59,790 bases of DNA from Sulfurovum sp. (GTDB taxonomy: Bacteria; Campylobacterota; Campylobacteria; Campylobacterales; Sulfurovaceae), in the NCBI GenBank assembly GCA_027068435.1, contig JAMOTA010000016.1, positions 79,228 through 139,017 on the forward strand, written 5' to 3'. Position 1 is the stretch's first letter, and each line of letters opens with the position of its first letter. Below, piece by piece: positions 35,566 to 44,752 of the stretch. A model generated the notes under the pieces. The model worked only from the letters and a program-made list of their open reading frames with translations. It was not told the origin of the DNA and did no database searches. A program made the position numbers and the translations under genes.

Positions 35566-37353
35566 GTGTATAAAAATTTGAAACAGATAGTTTATAAGAT
35601 ATATGGTTTTGTCTCTGCTCTTAAATATCCCAAAGCGTTGTATTTGAGTTTTAAATACAGTTTTAATCAAAAGATATTAACAAATAAAGAGCATATGGTG
35701 TTGGCTTCTAATTGGTTAGTGGATATTCAAAATGGTGATGGTGGATATGCTAGAAAGTTCTCACTTATATCAGGTAGAGATGATAGTTATATTGAAACAA
35801 CTGGTTATATTATTCCTACACTTCTTAATATGGCTAAATATTTTAATGAGAATAGTTATAAAAAGAGTGCGATTAAAGCAGGAGAGTGGCTTTTAAATAT
35901 TCAAAATAGTGATGGTAGTTTTTCTGAAATAGATGATAACCGACCCTTTGCTTTTGACACAGGACAGGTACTTATTGGACTAAATCAACTCTTTTTAGAA
36001 ACCGAAGATGAGAGATATCAAGAGGCAGCAAAGAGGGCTTCATACTGGTTAGCTGACAATCAAGAATCTGATGGCTCTTGGGAGATGGTGGCTTATAATC
36101 GTCAAAAACATAGTTACTATACACGGGTCTCTTCTGCGATGTTGGCGTATGCTTTGGTGGAGAATGATACGTATATCGAAAAACAAGCACTGAAAAATAT
36201 AGAGTGGGTTGTGTCACAACAGCAGGAGAATGGATATTTTAATCATGCCTCTTTTTTGGAGGAAGTTCCTGCATATCTGCATACTTTGATCTATATTTTG
36301 GAGGGGCTTTTGGATGTTTATGATATGACTAAAGATGAGAAGATTTTAGAGGTTATTTTGCGTAATGCCAATAGACTAAAAGAGATTAATCTTGGAGATG
36401 GGGTGCTTCTCTGCTCCCAATATAATAGTGATTTTAGATGTACTAATGGTGAGCGATGTATTACAGGTTTGGCACAGTGGGCAGGGGTCTGTTTGAGACT
36501 TTTTGAGATTACTGAGGATAAAAACTACAAAGAGATAGCTATCTCGACACTCTTTTACCTGAAATCAAAACAGATTCAAGAGGGAGGAGTGCTAAAAGGA
36601 GCGTTGAGTGCTTCTGTTCCTTTTTGGGGAAGATATGGGGCTTTCTCTTTTGTCAATTGGGGAAATAAGTTTTTTATTGATTCTCTTTTACTCCTTGATA
36701 AGTATAAACTTGATATAAAAGAGGAGCAAGAGTATTTTGTTTCTTTGGCGTTTTCTCTGAATGAGACGGTGGTTTATGATGCACTTACGGCTATGGACAG
36801 AGCCTATCTGAAAAAAATTGATGACTATTTTAAACCATTTAAAGAACAATCCCTTACCCTGCTTGATTTGGGGTGTGGTCGAGGGCGATTTTTGGACTAT
36901 TTTACACAAAATTATCCAAAATGGAAAGTGATAGGTGTTGAGCCAACCTTTGAGAAAGAGGGTTCTATTTTAAAGGGAAGTGCGTATGATATTCCTGTGG
37001 AATCGAACTCTATAGATATACTTTTTAGCATCGAAGTGTTACAGCATACCTATATAGATGATTCGATGAGAGAGATAGAGCGTGTCTTAAAAAAAGAGGC
37101 ACATTTGGTGATAGGAGAGCGAAACCCTTGGTCAGTTTTGGGGATATTAAAACCTCTCTTGGAGCTAAAAGGCAGATGGATGTATCCTTGGGACAGTCCA
37201 TTTAGGGAAAAGTGGTATGGTAAAAGCCAATGGAGAGATATTTTTGGAAAATATAATATAGAGATGAAGCAGATAGAGACAATTAATAATCCAAGAGATA
37301 AAAAGGTTAAGTTTTTGAATAGATATTATTTTATGGTGGGAGAGATGAGATGA
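35566..37353 (+). CDS. Fusion: alpha/alpha-toroid (squalene cyclase-like) domain + SAM methyltransferase
   Basis: A 595-residue protein with a GTG start directly after wecB. Residues about 45–400 hold at least four QW-like repeats (IQNGDGG near 54, IQNSDGSF near 111, NQESDGSW near 164, QQQENGYF near 218), which is the pattern of terpene cyclase/prenyltransferase toroids and of some sugar epimerases and lyases. Residues about 430–595 form a class I methyltransferase (LDLGCGRGRFLDYF; IDILFSIEVLQHTY). No DxDD cyclase acid motif was seen, so cyclase activity is doubtful; a sugar- or lipid-modifying fold is likelier. It overlaps the next gene by 4 bases (ATGA). Confidence 0.75.
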   Translation: MYKNLKQIVYKIYGFVSALKYPKALYLSFKYSFNQKILTNKEHMVLASNWLVDIQNGDGGYARKFSLISGRDDSYIETTGYIIPTLLNMAKYFNENSYKKSAIKAGEWLLNIQNSDGSFSEIDDNRPFAFDTGQVLIGLNQLFLETEDERYQEAAKRASYWLADNQESDGSWEMVAYNRQKHSYYTRVSSAMLAYALVENDTYIEKQALKNIEWVVSQQQENGYFNHASFLEEVPAYLHTLIYILEGLLDVYDMTKDEKILEVILRNANRLKEINLGDGVLLCSQYNSDFRCTNGERCITGLAQWAGVCLRLFEITEDKNYKEIAISTLFYLKSKQIQEGGVLKGALSASVPFWGRYGAFSFVNWGNKFFIDSLLLLDKYKLDIKEEQEYFVSLAFSLNETVVYDALTAMDRAYLKKIDDYFKPFKEQSLTLLDLGCGRGRFLDYFTQNYPKWKVIGVEPTFEKEGSILKGSAYDIPVESNSIDILFSIEVLQHTYIDDSMREIERVLKKEAHLVIGERNPWSVLGILKPLLELKGRWMYPWDSPFREKWYGKSQWRDIFGKYNIEMKQIETINNPRDKKVKFLNRYYFMVGEMR

Positions 37354-38360
37354 CAAAAGGTACAGGACTATTTTTAGGGAAGTTTCAACCTCCTCACTTG
37401 GGGCATATACGCACGATTTTAAATATAAAAAATGAGTATAACAGGTTAATTATTGGTATTACAGAAGATGAGAAGATACTAAAAAATCATGAAATACAAG
37501 ATATTTTGATGGATATATTTAAAGATTTTAAAAATATTGAAGTGATAGTGGTTAAGGGGATTGTGGAGCAAGGGACGGCTGAACTTCCTCGTGATATAGA
37601 TGTGATTTTATCGGGAAATCATAAAGTATTAGATAGGTTGTCTTCTAAGTATGAAACTGAGTTTGTCGCCAGAACTGAGGGGATTGGATACTCTGCTACA
37701 GAGATACGAAACTCCATGCTTGGCTCTAAGATGATTTCATTGAAAAATGCTAATACCAATTTGAAGATGGAGTTGATCAAGATGACCTCTCTTAAGCCTT
37801 TAGAGCTTGTGCTTCCTTCTCACCTGAATAACATAAAAGAGATGATAGAGAGAGATGAGATTGTAAAAAAGCCCTTGATAGTTGATATAAAAGATATGAT
37901 TATACTCGATGGTTCACATCGTTATGCCTATCTGTATGGAGAGGGATATGAATATGCACCTGTGGTTTTGGTCGATTATGATGATGAGGCTATTTTTGTA
38001 GGGAAACATCTCAAACACCGTTTTCTAAAAGATGAGAATTTTACGATCTCAAAGGTAGAGGTACGCCAAAGAGCGATTCATGAGAATCTCTATACTCCTC
38101 GTACCACTAGACATTTTTTCCCTTTTAGAAAAGAGAGTTACCCTATTGCGTTAGATGAATTAAAAAAGGGAAAAAATAGAGATATTTCACATCTTTTAGA
38201 AGAGATAACTTTGCTAGATGAAATAAATCTAGACAGAGGGTATATCAATGAGATAGATGAGGAGATTTTGGTAATCCAGGAGTATCTCAAAGAGCAACAT
38301 GAGACCAAAAAATATCTCCAATCTCAAATAGCGATGATGGAGTCCCATGTCAACAAGTAG
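37350..38360 (+). CDS. Fusion: nucleotidyltransferase + ParB/SerK-like small-molecule kinase domain
   Basis: A 336-residue protein in two parts. Residues 1–130 are an NMNAT/cytidylyltransferase-type domain with GKFQPPHLGH at 10–19 (HxGH) and YSATEIRNSML near 114–124. Residues about 135–265 resemble the ParB/sulfiredoxin-like fold of free serine kinases (SerK, SbnI): PLIVDIKDMIILDGSHRYAY near 174–193 with DGSHR near 187, VVLVDYDD, and a TPRTTRHFF motif near 250. The end is helical and acidic. The protein could phosphorylate a serine-like hydroxyl and attach CMP or AMP. It sits with a racemase and a CDP-alcohol phosphotransferase. Confidence 0.7.
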   Translation: MTKGTGLFLGKFQPPHLGHIRTILNIKNEYNRLIIGITEDEKILKNHEIQDILMDIFKDFKNIEVIVVKGIVEQGTAELPRDIDVILSGNHKVLDRLSSKYETEFVARTEGIGYSATEIRNSMLGSKMISLKNANTNLKMELIKMTSLKPLELVLPSHLNNIKEMIERDEIVKKPLIVDIKDMIILDGSHRYAYLYGEGYEYAPVVLVDYDDEAIFVGKHLKHRFLKDENFTISKVEVRQRAIHENLYTPRTTRHFFPFRKESYPIALDELKKGKNRDISHLLEEITLLDEINLDRGYINEIDEEILVIQEYLKEQHETKKYLQSQIAMMESHVNK

Positions 38361-39111
38361 AGATGAGCGTATTAACTCTTTTTGGAAACAGGCATATAGT
38401 GATGTAGATGATGGGGGTTACATTAGCGATGATGCACTACTGAACCACTATCGGTTTTTGGTTGAAAAGAGTGAATTATTATCTTTTATAGAAAAACACG
38501 TTCCTAAAAACAGTAGAAAAAGAGCGTTAGATATCGGTTGTGGTAATGGAAAATTTACGGAGATAATGGCAGACTACTTTGACTATGTTGATGCGATTGA
38601 TTTATCCCAAGAAATTATTACTAAAAATAGAGAAGAGAACAAAAAAGATAATTGCTCCTATCACTGTGAAAGTCTGGAAGCGTTTGCCAAAAGAGTGGAT
38701 ATTCACTATGATTTTATTTATGTTGGTGGAGTGCTGATGTATATTGATGAGTTGAAGATAGAAGAGAGCTATAAGGCGTTGGATAAGCTCTTGAATAGAG
38801 AGGCTATCTTGGTGATAAGAGAGAGTGTGATGAGTCGCAAAAGAGTAGATAAGATTAGTGAGAGTTACATTGCCTATTATCGAGAAGCTAACTATTATCA
38901 AAAGTTTTTAGATTCTAAACTATTAGAAAAAAAAGAGAATCTTGCTTATAGAACTTCTGAACTTAAAAATGTGCTAATACGTCTAAAACTGGGCTTTTTA
39001 TTTCATAAAAAAGTTTATCAAAAACTTCTAATACTGCTTAAGTTAAAAGATAAACTATGGAAACCAAATTATAATAAATTGGTCAATTACTACTATATAT
39101 TTAGGAGATAG
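38347..39111 (+). CDS. SAM-dependent methyltransferase
   Basis: A 254-residue class I methyltransferase. The SAM loop RALDIGCGNGKFTEIM is near residue 59, the acidic strand DAIDLS near 80, and motif IV-like YVGGVLMYIDE near 124. A basic, helical C-terminus (about 195–254, rich in Lys/Leu) could touch the membrane or a lipid-linked substrate. It overlaps the kinase–nucleotidyltransferase by 14 bases, which ties it to that module. The target (O or N methylation of the small molecule or glycan) is unknown. Confidence 0.8.
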   Translation: MSTSRDERINSFWKQAYSDVDDGGYISDDALLNHYRFLVEKSELLSFIEKHVPKNSRKRALDIGCGNGKFTEIMADYFDYVDAIDLSQEIITKNREENKKDNCSYHCESLEAFAKRVDIHYDFIYVGGVLMYIDELKIEESYKALDKLLNREAILVIRESVMSRKRVDKISESYIAYYREANYYQKFLDSKLLEKKENLAYRTSELKNVLIRLKLGFLFHKKVYQKLLILLKLKDKLWKPNYNKLVNYYYIFRR

Positions 39112-39116
39112 TTTTT

Positions 39117-39806
39117 ATGAAAAAAGAGATATTAGGAATTTTGGGTGGAATGGGACCCTATGCTTCATTGGAGTTTCATAAAAAGATACTTCAGTATGAT
39201 AATGCCTCAAAAGATTGGGAACATACCCATGTGATACTTGATAACAATATTAGTATTCCAAGCCGAACACGTCATATTTTGTATAGGGAAGAAGACCCTA
39301 CCTCTGCTATTATTGAGGCAATTAATCGTTTGGCAAAGTTAAATATAAAAGCCGTGGTTTTGCCTTGTAACTCCGTACACTATTTTTATGATGTGGTTAG
39401 CCCCTATATAGATGTGCCTTGGCTAAATATGCTAGAGATAGTGGGCGAACAGATTCGAGATAGAGGATTAAAAAAGACACTGATAGTCGGTGGATATGTA
39501 ACGGTAAACAAGAGAACCTATGATGATTATTTAACCAAAAGCTGTTATTTTGATGATAAAGAGAACAGTGTGGTGTATGAGCTAATAGAAGCTGTTAAAA
39601 GTAATAAGTTAGAACTGGTGGATAGGTTGGCTATTGAATTGATTTCGTATTTTGATAAGTATATTGAAGAGCATAATATAGACTCTATTCTATTGGGCTG
39701 TACTGAGTTTTCTATATCTAAGAGACTTCAATCCTATAGTGGTGTGCAGATGTTTGATAGTAGTGAGATTTATGCTGAGTATGCCAGTAGATATATGAAA
39801 GGATAG
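39117..39806 (+). CDS. Aspartate/glutamate racemase-family protein
   Basis: A 229-residue protein of the Asp/Glu racemase superfamily: ILGGMGPYAS near 6–15, the first catalytic cysteine in VLPCNSVHYF near 84 and the second in LLGCTEFSI near 195. Both cysteines are present, so racemase (YgeA-like) activity is plausible. Relatives include Asp, Glu, hydantoin and maleate enzymes. The position between a methyltransferase and a CDP-alcohol phosphotransferase suggests it supplies or converts the amino acid-like compound used by this module. Confidence 0.82.
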   Translation: MKKEILGILGGMGPYASLEFHKKILQYDNASKDWEHTHVILDNNISIPSRTRHILYREEDPTSAIIEAINRLAKLNIKAVVLPCNSVHYFYDVVSPYIDVPWLNMLEIVGEQIRDRGLKKTLIVGGYVTVNKRTYDDYLTKSCYFDDKENSVVYELIEAVKSNKLELVDRLAIELISYFDKYIEEHNIDSILLGCTEFSISKRLQSYSGVQMFDSSEIYAEYASRYMKG

Positions 39807-39809
39807 TTA

Positions 39810-40508
39810 GTGCAAGAAGAGAAAATAAAAAATAAAAAATATACGATAGAGGAGATAAGAGCAACCCAAAAAGGCAAAGGCTTTTATCTAAAAATTAGCA
39901 ATGAGATAGCCACCTATCTTATCTATTTTATTCAGTCCTTGGTGGTTCACCCCAACTACTTTACGCTGTTGTCTCTCTTTTTTGGTATTGGGTTTTCTTA
40001 TTTTTTACTGAGTCATGAGCTGATATTGGCAGGGATTATGGTCAACTTATTCTATCTTTTTGATAACCTAGATGGACAGTGGGCGAGAATCAAAAAAATG
40101 ACCTCCTCATTTGGGGCATTATTTGATAGTCTGGTTGATGGGTGGAACATCACCATTGTTATCGCTTCTGTGGGGATATATCTCTATTCTCAGAGTCAAA
40201 ATATCTACTATCTCTATCTAACAATGCTTTTTTTTATCCTCTCTTTTTTGGATTTTGCATTGGAAAAAAACTCTATTATCGAAGAGCAACAAGATGGCAC
40301 CAAACCCATTTCTCTTCAAGAGAGCAGTAGCCGAATAAAAAAGATTATCCTCTTGGTCTCTTCGGCTACCTCTTATGATAAGTGGATTTTGATGCTAACT
40401 CTGGGAAGCGTTTTTGATATGTTTGGGGTTGTTCTTGTCTATATTATCGCAACACGGCTTCTAAACTACGCCATTAAGCTTCTAAAAATATATTTAAAAT
40501 ATAGATAG
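39810..40508 (+). CDS. CDP-alcohol phosphotransferase
   Basis: A 232-residue integral membrane protein with a GTG start. The family motif D-x2-DG-x2-AR-x8-G-x3-D-x3-D is complete (DNLDGQWAR near 84–92, GALFDSLVD to about 109). About five to six hydrophobic helices surround it. These enzymes move a phospho-alcohol group from a CDP donor to a hydroxyl acceptor and make phospholipids or phosphodiester-linked glycans. Here the donor could be the product of the nucleotidyltransferase–kinase fusion at 37350. It is 3 bases from the racemase gene. Confidence 0.88.
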   Translation: MQEEKIKNKKYTIEEIRATQKGKGFYLKISNEIATYLIYFIQSLVVHPNYFTLLSLFFGIGFSYFLLSHELILAGIMVNLFYLFDNLDGQWARIKKMTSSFGALFDSLVDGWNITIVIASVGIYLYSQSQNIYYLYLTMLFFILSFLDFALEKNSIIEEQQDGTKPISLQESSSRIKKIILLVSSATSYDKWILMLTLGSVFDMFGVVLVYIIATRLLNYAIKLLKIYLKYR

Positions 40509-40521
40509 TGTCTAAATTAAG

Positions 40522-41733
40522 ATGAAAAGCATTATCTCTAAATCCATGATGTTGACAATGGCTGTGATTATTGTCAATTTTGGATTTAAAATATACCTCT
40601 CCTATCATATCTCAAAAGAGGATATTGGACTTTTTTATACCTCTATAGATATGGTGGCTGTAGTATCTCTTTTTTTTACAGGCTATAAAGATAGCATGAT
40701 TAAAGTCTTTGCAGAGAATAACTTTTTGGCAATTAAAAACTATATTTTTAGACAATATTTGATAATGTCTCTTCTCTTTTTACCAATCTTATATCTTATG
40801 TTTGAAAACTATCAAGATGTGAATATTCTCTACCCTGTGACACTTTTTTTACTCTTTTTTACAGTTTCACAAGTTTCAAACTACTACTCCTACCTCAATG
40901 TGGCTCATCGAAACTATAACTCAATGCTCTATGAGAAGAGTATCAAAGCGATATCTCTAATTTTGTCATTTGTGATATTAATAAAATTCTACTCTCTTAT
41001 CACTTCGTTAATCTTGGCATATATCGTTCAACTAACCATGCACATCTTATATATTAAAATCACCTCTCCACATATATACTTTATAGATGTCAAAAATAAT
41101 GATAAACAGGTCTATAAAAAATTTCTAAAAAATTTTAAAATCTCAACGGTTACCTCTTTTTTTGGCTCTATTACCATCTATTTGAGTGCGATTATCCTCT
41201 TTTATCTTTATGCTGACAGTGATATCCTTGCCCAGTATCAAGTGGTTGTCAAAAGTATCTTTTTTGCACTGGTGGCTGTTTTTGTGCATCCTATTACAGC
41301 TTATACCTTTCCTGAACTCTCTAAACTTATCGCACAAAAGAGCTATAGTGAGGTGAAACAACTTGATATTAAGATACAGAAATATCTGGGACTCTTTTTT
41401 ATTTTTACCTTTATCTTGACACTCTTTACCAAGCGGGGGATTGGGTTGATGTTCCCCTCGGATTACGCTCAGAGTTACAAGATGCTCAATATCCTACTTC
41501 CGATTTTACCCTTTATCGCCTACACCTCCTTTGCTATTAATATAATTAAAGGGTTCGACCATTTTGATTTGGCTCTTTATGTTAGAATCCTTGGAAGTGT
41601 GGTCTTTTTTGGCTCGACCTATCTCTTTTATCTATTTGATTTTGATGCAACCTCTATCGTTTATAGTTTAGATTTGAGCTTTTTTGCCATGTTCCTACAT
41701 GCCTACTATTACAAACAAAGGTTACTAAAATGA
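40522..41733 (+). CDS. Wzx/MATE-like polysaccharide flippase
   Basis: A 403-residue protein with about 12 hydrophobic helices and short basic loops, starting with a KSIISKSMMLTMAVIIVNFG-type segment. The layout matches polysaccharide-biosynthesis (Wzx/RfbX) exporters of lipid-linked glycans. C. jejuni pgl uses the ABC flippase PglK instead. The presence of a Wzx-like protein suggests that either the N-glycan or a separate polymer made here is flipped this way. No Wzy polymerase is evident in the operon. It overlaps the next gene by 4 bases. Confidence 0.82.
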   Translation: MKSIISKSMMLTMAVIIVNFGFKIYLSYHISKEDIGLFYTSIDMVAVVSLFFTGYKDSMIKVFAENNFLAIKNYIFRQYLIMSLLFLPILYLMFENYQDVNILYPVTLFLLFFTVSQVSNYYSYLNVAHRNYNSMLYEKSIKAISLILSFVILIKFYSLITSLILAYIVQLTMHILYIKITSPHIYFIDVKNNDKQVYKKFLKNFKISTVTSFFGSITIYLSAIILFYLYADSDILAQYQVVVKSIFFALVAVFVHPITAYTFPELSKLIAQKSYSEVKQLDIKIQKYLGLFFIFTFILTLFTKRGIGLMFPSDYAQSYKMLNILLPILPFIAYTSFAINIIKGFDHFDLALYVRILGSVVFFGSTYLFYLFDFDATSIVYSLDLSFFAMFLHAYYYKQRLLK

Positions 41734-42794
41734 ATATATTATTTATCCCTCACGTCCCAAACCAAAAAATAATCAATAGAGTCTATGAGTTCTCCAAAAA
41801 CTCAAACAGTTATTTTTTATCATGGCAGATAGAGAACAGTTCGCTACAAGCAAAGGTTTTATCACAGTTAGTGTCACTTTTTTCTTTTATTAAACTAGAG
41901 GATAATATCGTCACCATACCTCTGCTTTTTAAGCCTGAGACTTTAGCTACAAAGCTTAATACCAAGATGCTAAATTATGCTATTAAAAAATTTAAAATAG
42001 AGATAGTGGTCAATGCCAATGCCCTTCTTTTTGATATTAGGGATATTAATGTTCCTGTTTTTTATGATTTGGTTGATGACCATATTAGCCCCAATCCTGA
42101 TATTGGGTTAACACCACTAAGGGTTCAAAAAATAGAGCAAGACATAAGAGATAGCCAAGGGGTTATCTGTGTGACTACGGTTTTAGAAGAGAAGGTTAAA
42201 TATCTAAATAATAATACGATAACCGTAGAGAATGGTTTATATATTGAGAGGTTTAAAAAAGCAAAATCACGTAAAAAAGAGTTGGGATTAGGGGGTAAAA
42301 AAGTTTTTGGTTATATCGGTGGAGTTGATGAATGGACAGGGATAGATATGGCTTGTGAGAGCTATTTGGAGATAAAAGATAAGACCACAGAGATGATTGT
42401 GGTGGGAGATAGTAAAAGTGATTTTTTTAAAGTATTAAAGAAAAAATATAACGATGATATACTCTTTACAGGGCTTATTCCTCCTGATGAGGTAGGAGAC
42501 TATTTTAAAACACTTGATGTGGGGCTTATTCCTTTTAAGCTCAATGACTTTACCAATAATGCTTACCCTATTAAAGCACTGGAGTATGGACTAGCAGGAG
42601 CAGAGGTTATCTCTACTCCTTTAACAGTTTTAAAAGAGAAAGCGTTTTCTTTTATTCACTTTTATGATATTGATGAGTTTGGTGTGGCGATGAAGCATAT
42701 TGAAAAAAGAGATAGGGATTTTGATTTCTCGGAACTTAGTTGGAAAAAACAGAGTAGTAAACTTATTAATTTTATAAAAAGAGCAGAGCAGTAG
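41730..42794 (+). CDS. Glycosyltransferase, GT-B fold
   Basis: A 354-residue retaining-type glycosyltransferase. The C-terminal half shows VFGYIGGVDEWTGIDM near 191, ILFTGLIPPDEVGDYF near 246 and the nucleotide-sugar helix PIKALEYGLAGAEVIST near 278 with the E-x-x-A-like spacing. The N-terminal part has YDLVDDHISPNPD near 112, as in several polysaccharide GTs. Donor and acceptor are unknown. It overlaps its neighbour by 4 bases upstream and abuts the next GT directly. Confidence 0.85.
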   Translation: MNILFIPHVPNQKIINRVYEFSKNSNSYFLSWQIENSSLQAKVLSQLVSLFSFIKLEDNIVTIPLLFKPETLATKLNTKMLNYAIKKFKIEIVVNANALLFDIRDINVPVFYDLVDDHISPNPDIGLTPLRVQKIEQDIRDSQGVICVTTVLEEKVKYLNNNTITVENGLYIERFKKAKSRKKELGLGGKKVFGYIGGVDEWTGIDMACESYLEIKDKTTEMIVVGDSKSDFFKVLKKKYNDDILFTGLIPPDEVGDYFKTLDVGLIPFKLNDFTNNAYPIKALEYGLAGAEVISTPLTVLKEKAFSFIHFYDIDEFGVAMKHIEKRDRDFDFSELSWKKQSSKLINFIKRAEQ

Positions 42795-43754
42795 ATGAAA
42801 AAAAAGAGAATAGTACACCTTTTGACCTCCGATAAAAAATCAGGAGGAAATATCTATGAGCAGTATCTTCGAGATATAGATTTGGAGATAGCACATGAGT
42901 TTTTGATAGAGGTGAATGTCAAGAATAGAGTCAAAAAATTTTTTAATTTTTACTTCTCACTCTATAAGGTTTCTAAAAAAGAGTATAGTACAGTAATCCG
43001 TAAATCTGAATCCTCTTTTTTTATGAATAAACGTCAAAATAATATTGTTATCTTTCACCACTACTATCCTGCACCTACCAGTTTTTTGGTCAATATGTTT
43101 CAGAGATTTGCCCATCAAAATCTACTTAGAAACTTGGATAAGGTTGATACATTGGTGGTGGTAAGTCGCTATTGGCAAGAGTATTTTAATAACATAGGCT
43201 TTAGGCGAATAAAAGTTATTTATAACCCTTTTGAGATAAAGCAGTATTTGGATTATAACTCTAAAAAGATAGAACAGTTTAAAATAAAATATAAATTGGA
43301 TAAAAAGCCCATTGTCTATATTGGAAATCCTCAAAAATCAAAAGGGACAGATAAGACTTATGAGGCTTTAAAAGATTTAGATGTTCATCTTGTCACCTCG
43401 GGTGGAGGAGAGCTAAATCTGCCAATTTCTAATCTAAATTTAAATTTTCAAGAGTATATTTTACTTCTCCAATCATCATCTTTGTCCGTGTTGATGTCAC
43501 AGATAGATGAGGGGTGGAACAGGGTTGCTCATGAGTCTATATTGTGTAAGACACCTGTTATTGGCACAGGTAGAGGAGGGATGGGAGAGCTTTTAGAAGA
43601 GTCAAAACAAATAATTTGTATAGATTTTGATAATCTAAAAATAGTAGTAGAGAATGCTTTAAATAAAAATTTAGAAATTTCACAAGAGACTTTATCTTAT
43701 GTAAAAAACTTCTTTTTAGAAAAATTTTATATGGAATGGAAAAATATATTATGA
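42795..43754 (+). CDS. Glycosyltransferase, GT4-like
   Basis: A 319-residue GT-B protein. Features are KKSGGNIYEQYL near 14, VVVSRYWQEYF near 121, YNPFEIKQYLDY near 140, KPIVYIGNPQKSKGTDK near 165 and the donor-site WNRVAHESILCKTPVIGTGRGG near 239 (E-x7-E-like). It starts on the base after the previous stop. Substrate specificity cannot be inferred. Its last bases overlap the GT2 gene (ATGA). Confidence 0.85.
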   Translation: MKKKRIVHLLTSDKKSGGNIYEQYLRDIDLEIAHEFLIEVNVKNRVKKFFNFYFSLYKVSKKEYSTVIRKSESSFFMNKRQNNIVIFHHYYPAPTSFLVNMFQRFAHQNLLRNLDKVDTLVVVSRYWQEYFNNIGFRRIKVIYNPFEIKQYLDYNSKKIEQFKIKYKLDKKPIVYIGNPQKSKGTDKTYEALKDLDVHLVTSGGGELNLPISNLNLNFQEYILLLQSSSLSVLMSQIDEGWNRVAHESILCKTPVIGTGRGGMGELLEESKQIICIDFDNLKIVVENALNKNLEISQETLSYVKNFFLEKFYMEWKNIL

Positions 43755-44752
43755 TAATAACGGTAATAATCCCTTGTTTAAATGAAGAGAAATATATCTC
43801 CCATTGTTTGAATGATATACTGATATCTGATTATAATAAGTCTAAAATGGAGATACTTGTAGTTGATGGTATGAGTAGTGATGAAACAAGAGAGATAGTT
43901 GCATTATATGGTAAAAAATATGCGTATATTAAGTTGCTTGACAATCCTGACAAAATAGTGCCAAAGGCGATGAACTTGGCGATTAAACAGGCAACAGGGG
44001 AGTATATTATTAGACTTGATGCTCATGCGTCTTACCCAAAAGATTACTTTTCAAAACTTGTAAAGTATCATAAAGAGTTAGGTGCAGCCAATGTGGGAGG
44101 TACTATACTTACCGATATTCGAAATAAAAATATAAAATCTAATGCTATTAAACTAATATTATCTCACCCCTTTGGTGTAGGAAATTCTGATTTTAGAACA
44201 GGAGTTACTAAAATAAAAGAGGTTGATACTGTACCTTTTGGCTGTTTTCATAGAAGTGTTTTTAAACAATTTGGATTCTATGATGAAAGACTTGTCCGAA
44301 ACCAAGATATAGAGTTAAATAAACGTATAATTAATGGTGGTGGAAAAATTTATCTTATTCCTGATGTTACCTGTACCTATTTTGCAAGAGAAAACTTTAC
44401 AGATTTAGCTAAAAATAATTTTGCCAATGGGAAGTGGAATATTTTAACAGCTTATTTTACAAAAACTTTTCACTCTTTAAGTCTTAGACACTTTATACCA
44501 CTTCTTTTTATTCTTTCTCTTCTTGTCCCCTCACTTTTAACTATTTGGATACCTATTGTTGGATGGATAGCTCCTATCTCATTGGGTAGTTATCTAGCTT
44601 TGGTTATAATAATATCTTTAAAGCTAAATAGTAAAGAGACTACACTTCTGTATCTAGTAATAGGGTTTTTGATACTCCATTTATCATATGGGTTAGGCTC
44701 TCTTATAGGACTATTTAGTGTAGTGAAAAAATACTTTAAAGGTATACAATGA
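43751..44752 (+). CDS. GT2-family glycosyltransferase with C-terminal membrane helices
   Basis: The ATG at 43751 makes a 4-base ATGA overlap with the previous stop; a start at 43736 would add five residues. The 333-residue protein shows the GT-A motifs VIIPCLNEEKYI at the start, VVDGMSSDETREI near 40 and RLDAHASYP near 90 (DxD variant). Two to three hydrophobic helices at about 255–330 anchor it. It resembles ExoA-type succinoglycan GTs. It overlaps the oligosaccharyltransferase gene by 4 bases. Confidence 0.87.
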   Translation: MIITVIIPCLNEEKYISHCLNDILISDYNKSKMEILVVDGMSSDETREIVALYGKKYAYIKLLDNPDKIVPKAMNLAIKQATGEYIIRLDAHASYPKDYFSKLVKYHKELGAANVGGTILTDIRNKNIKSNAIKLILSHPFGVGNSDFRTGVTKIKEVDTVPFGCFHRSVFKQFGFYDERLVRNQDIELNKRIINGGGKIYLIPDVTCTYFARENFTDLAKNNFANGKWNILTAYFTKTFHSLSLRHFIPLLFILSLLVPSLLTIWIPIVGWIAPISLGSYLALVIIISLKLNSKETTLLYLVIGFLILHLSYGLGSLIGLFSVVKKYFKGIQ

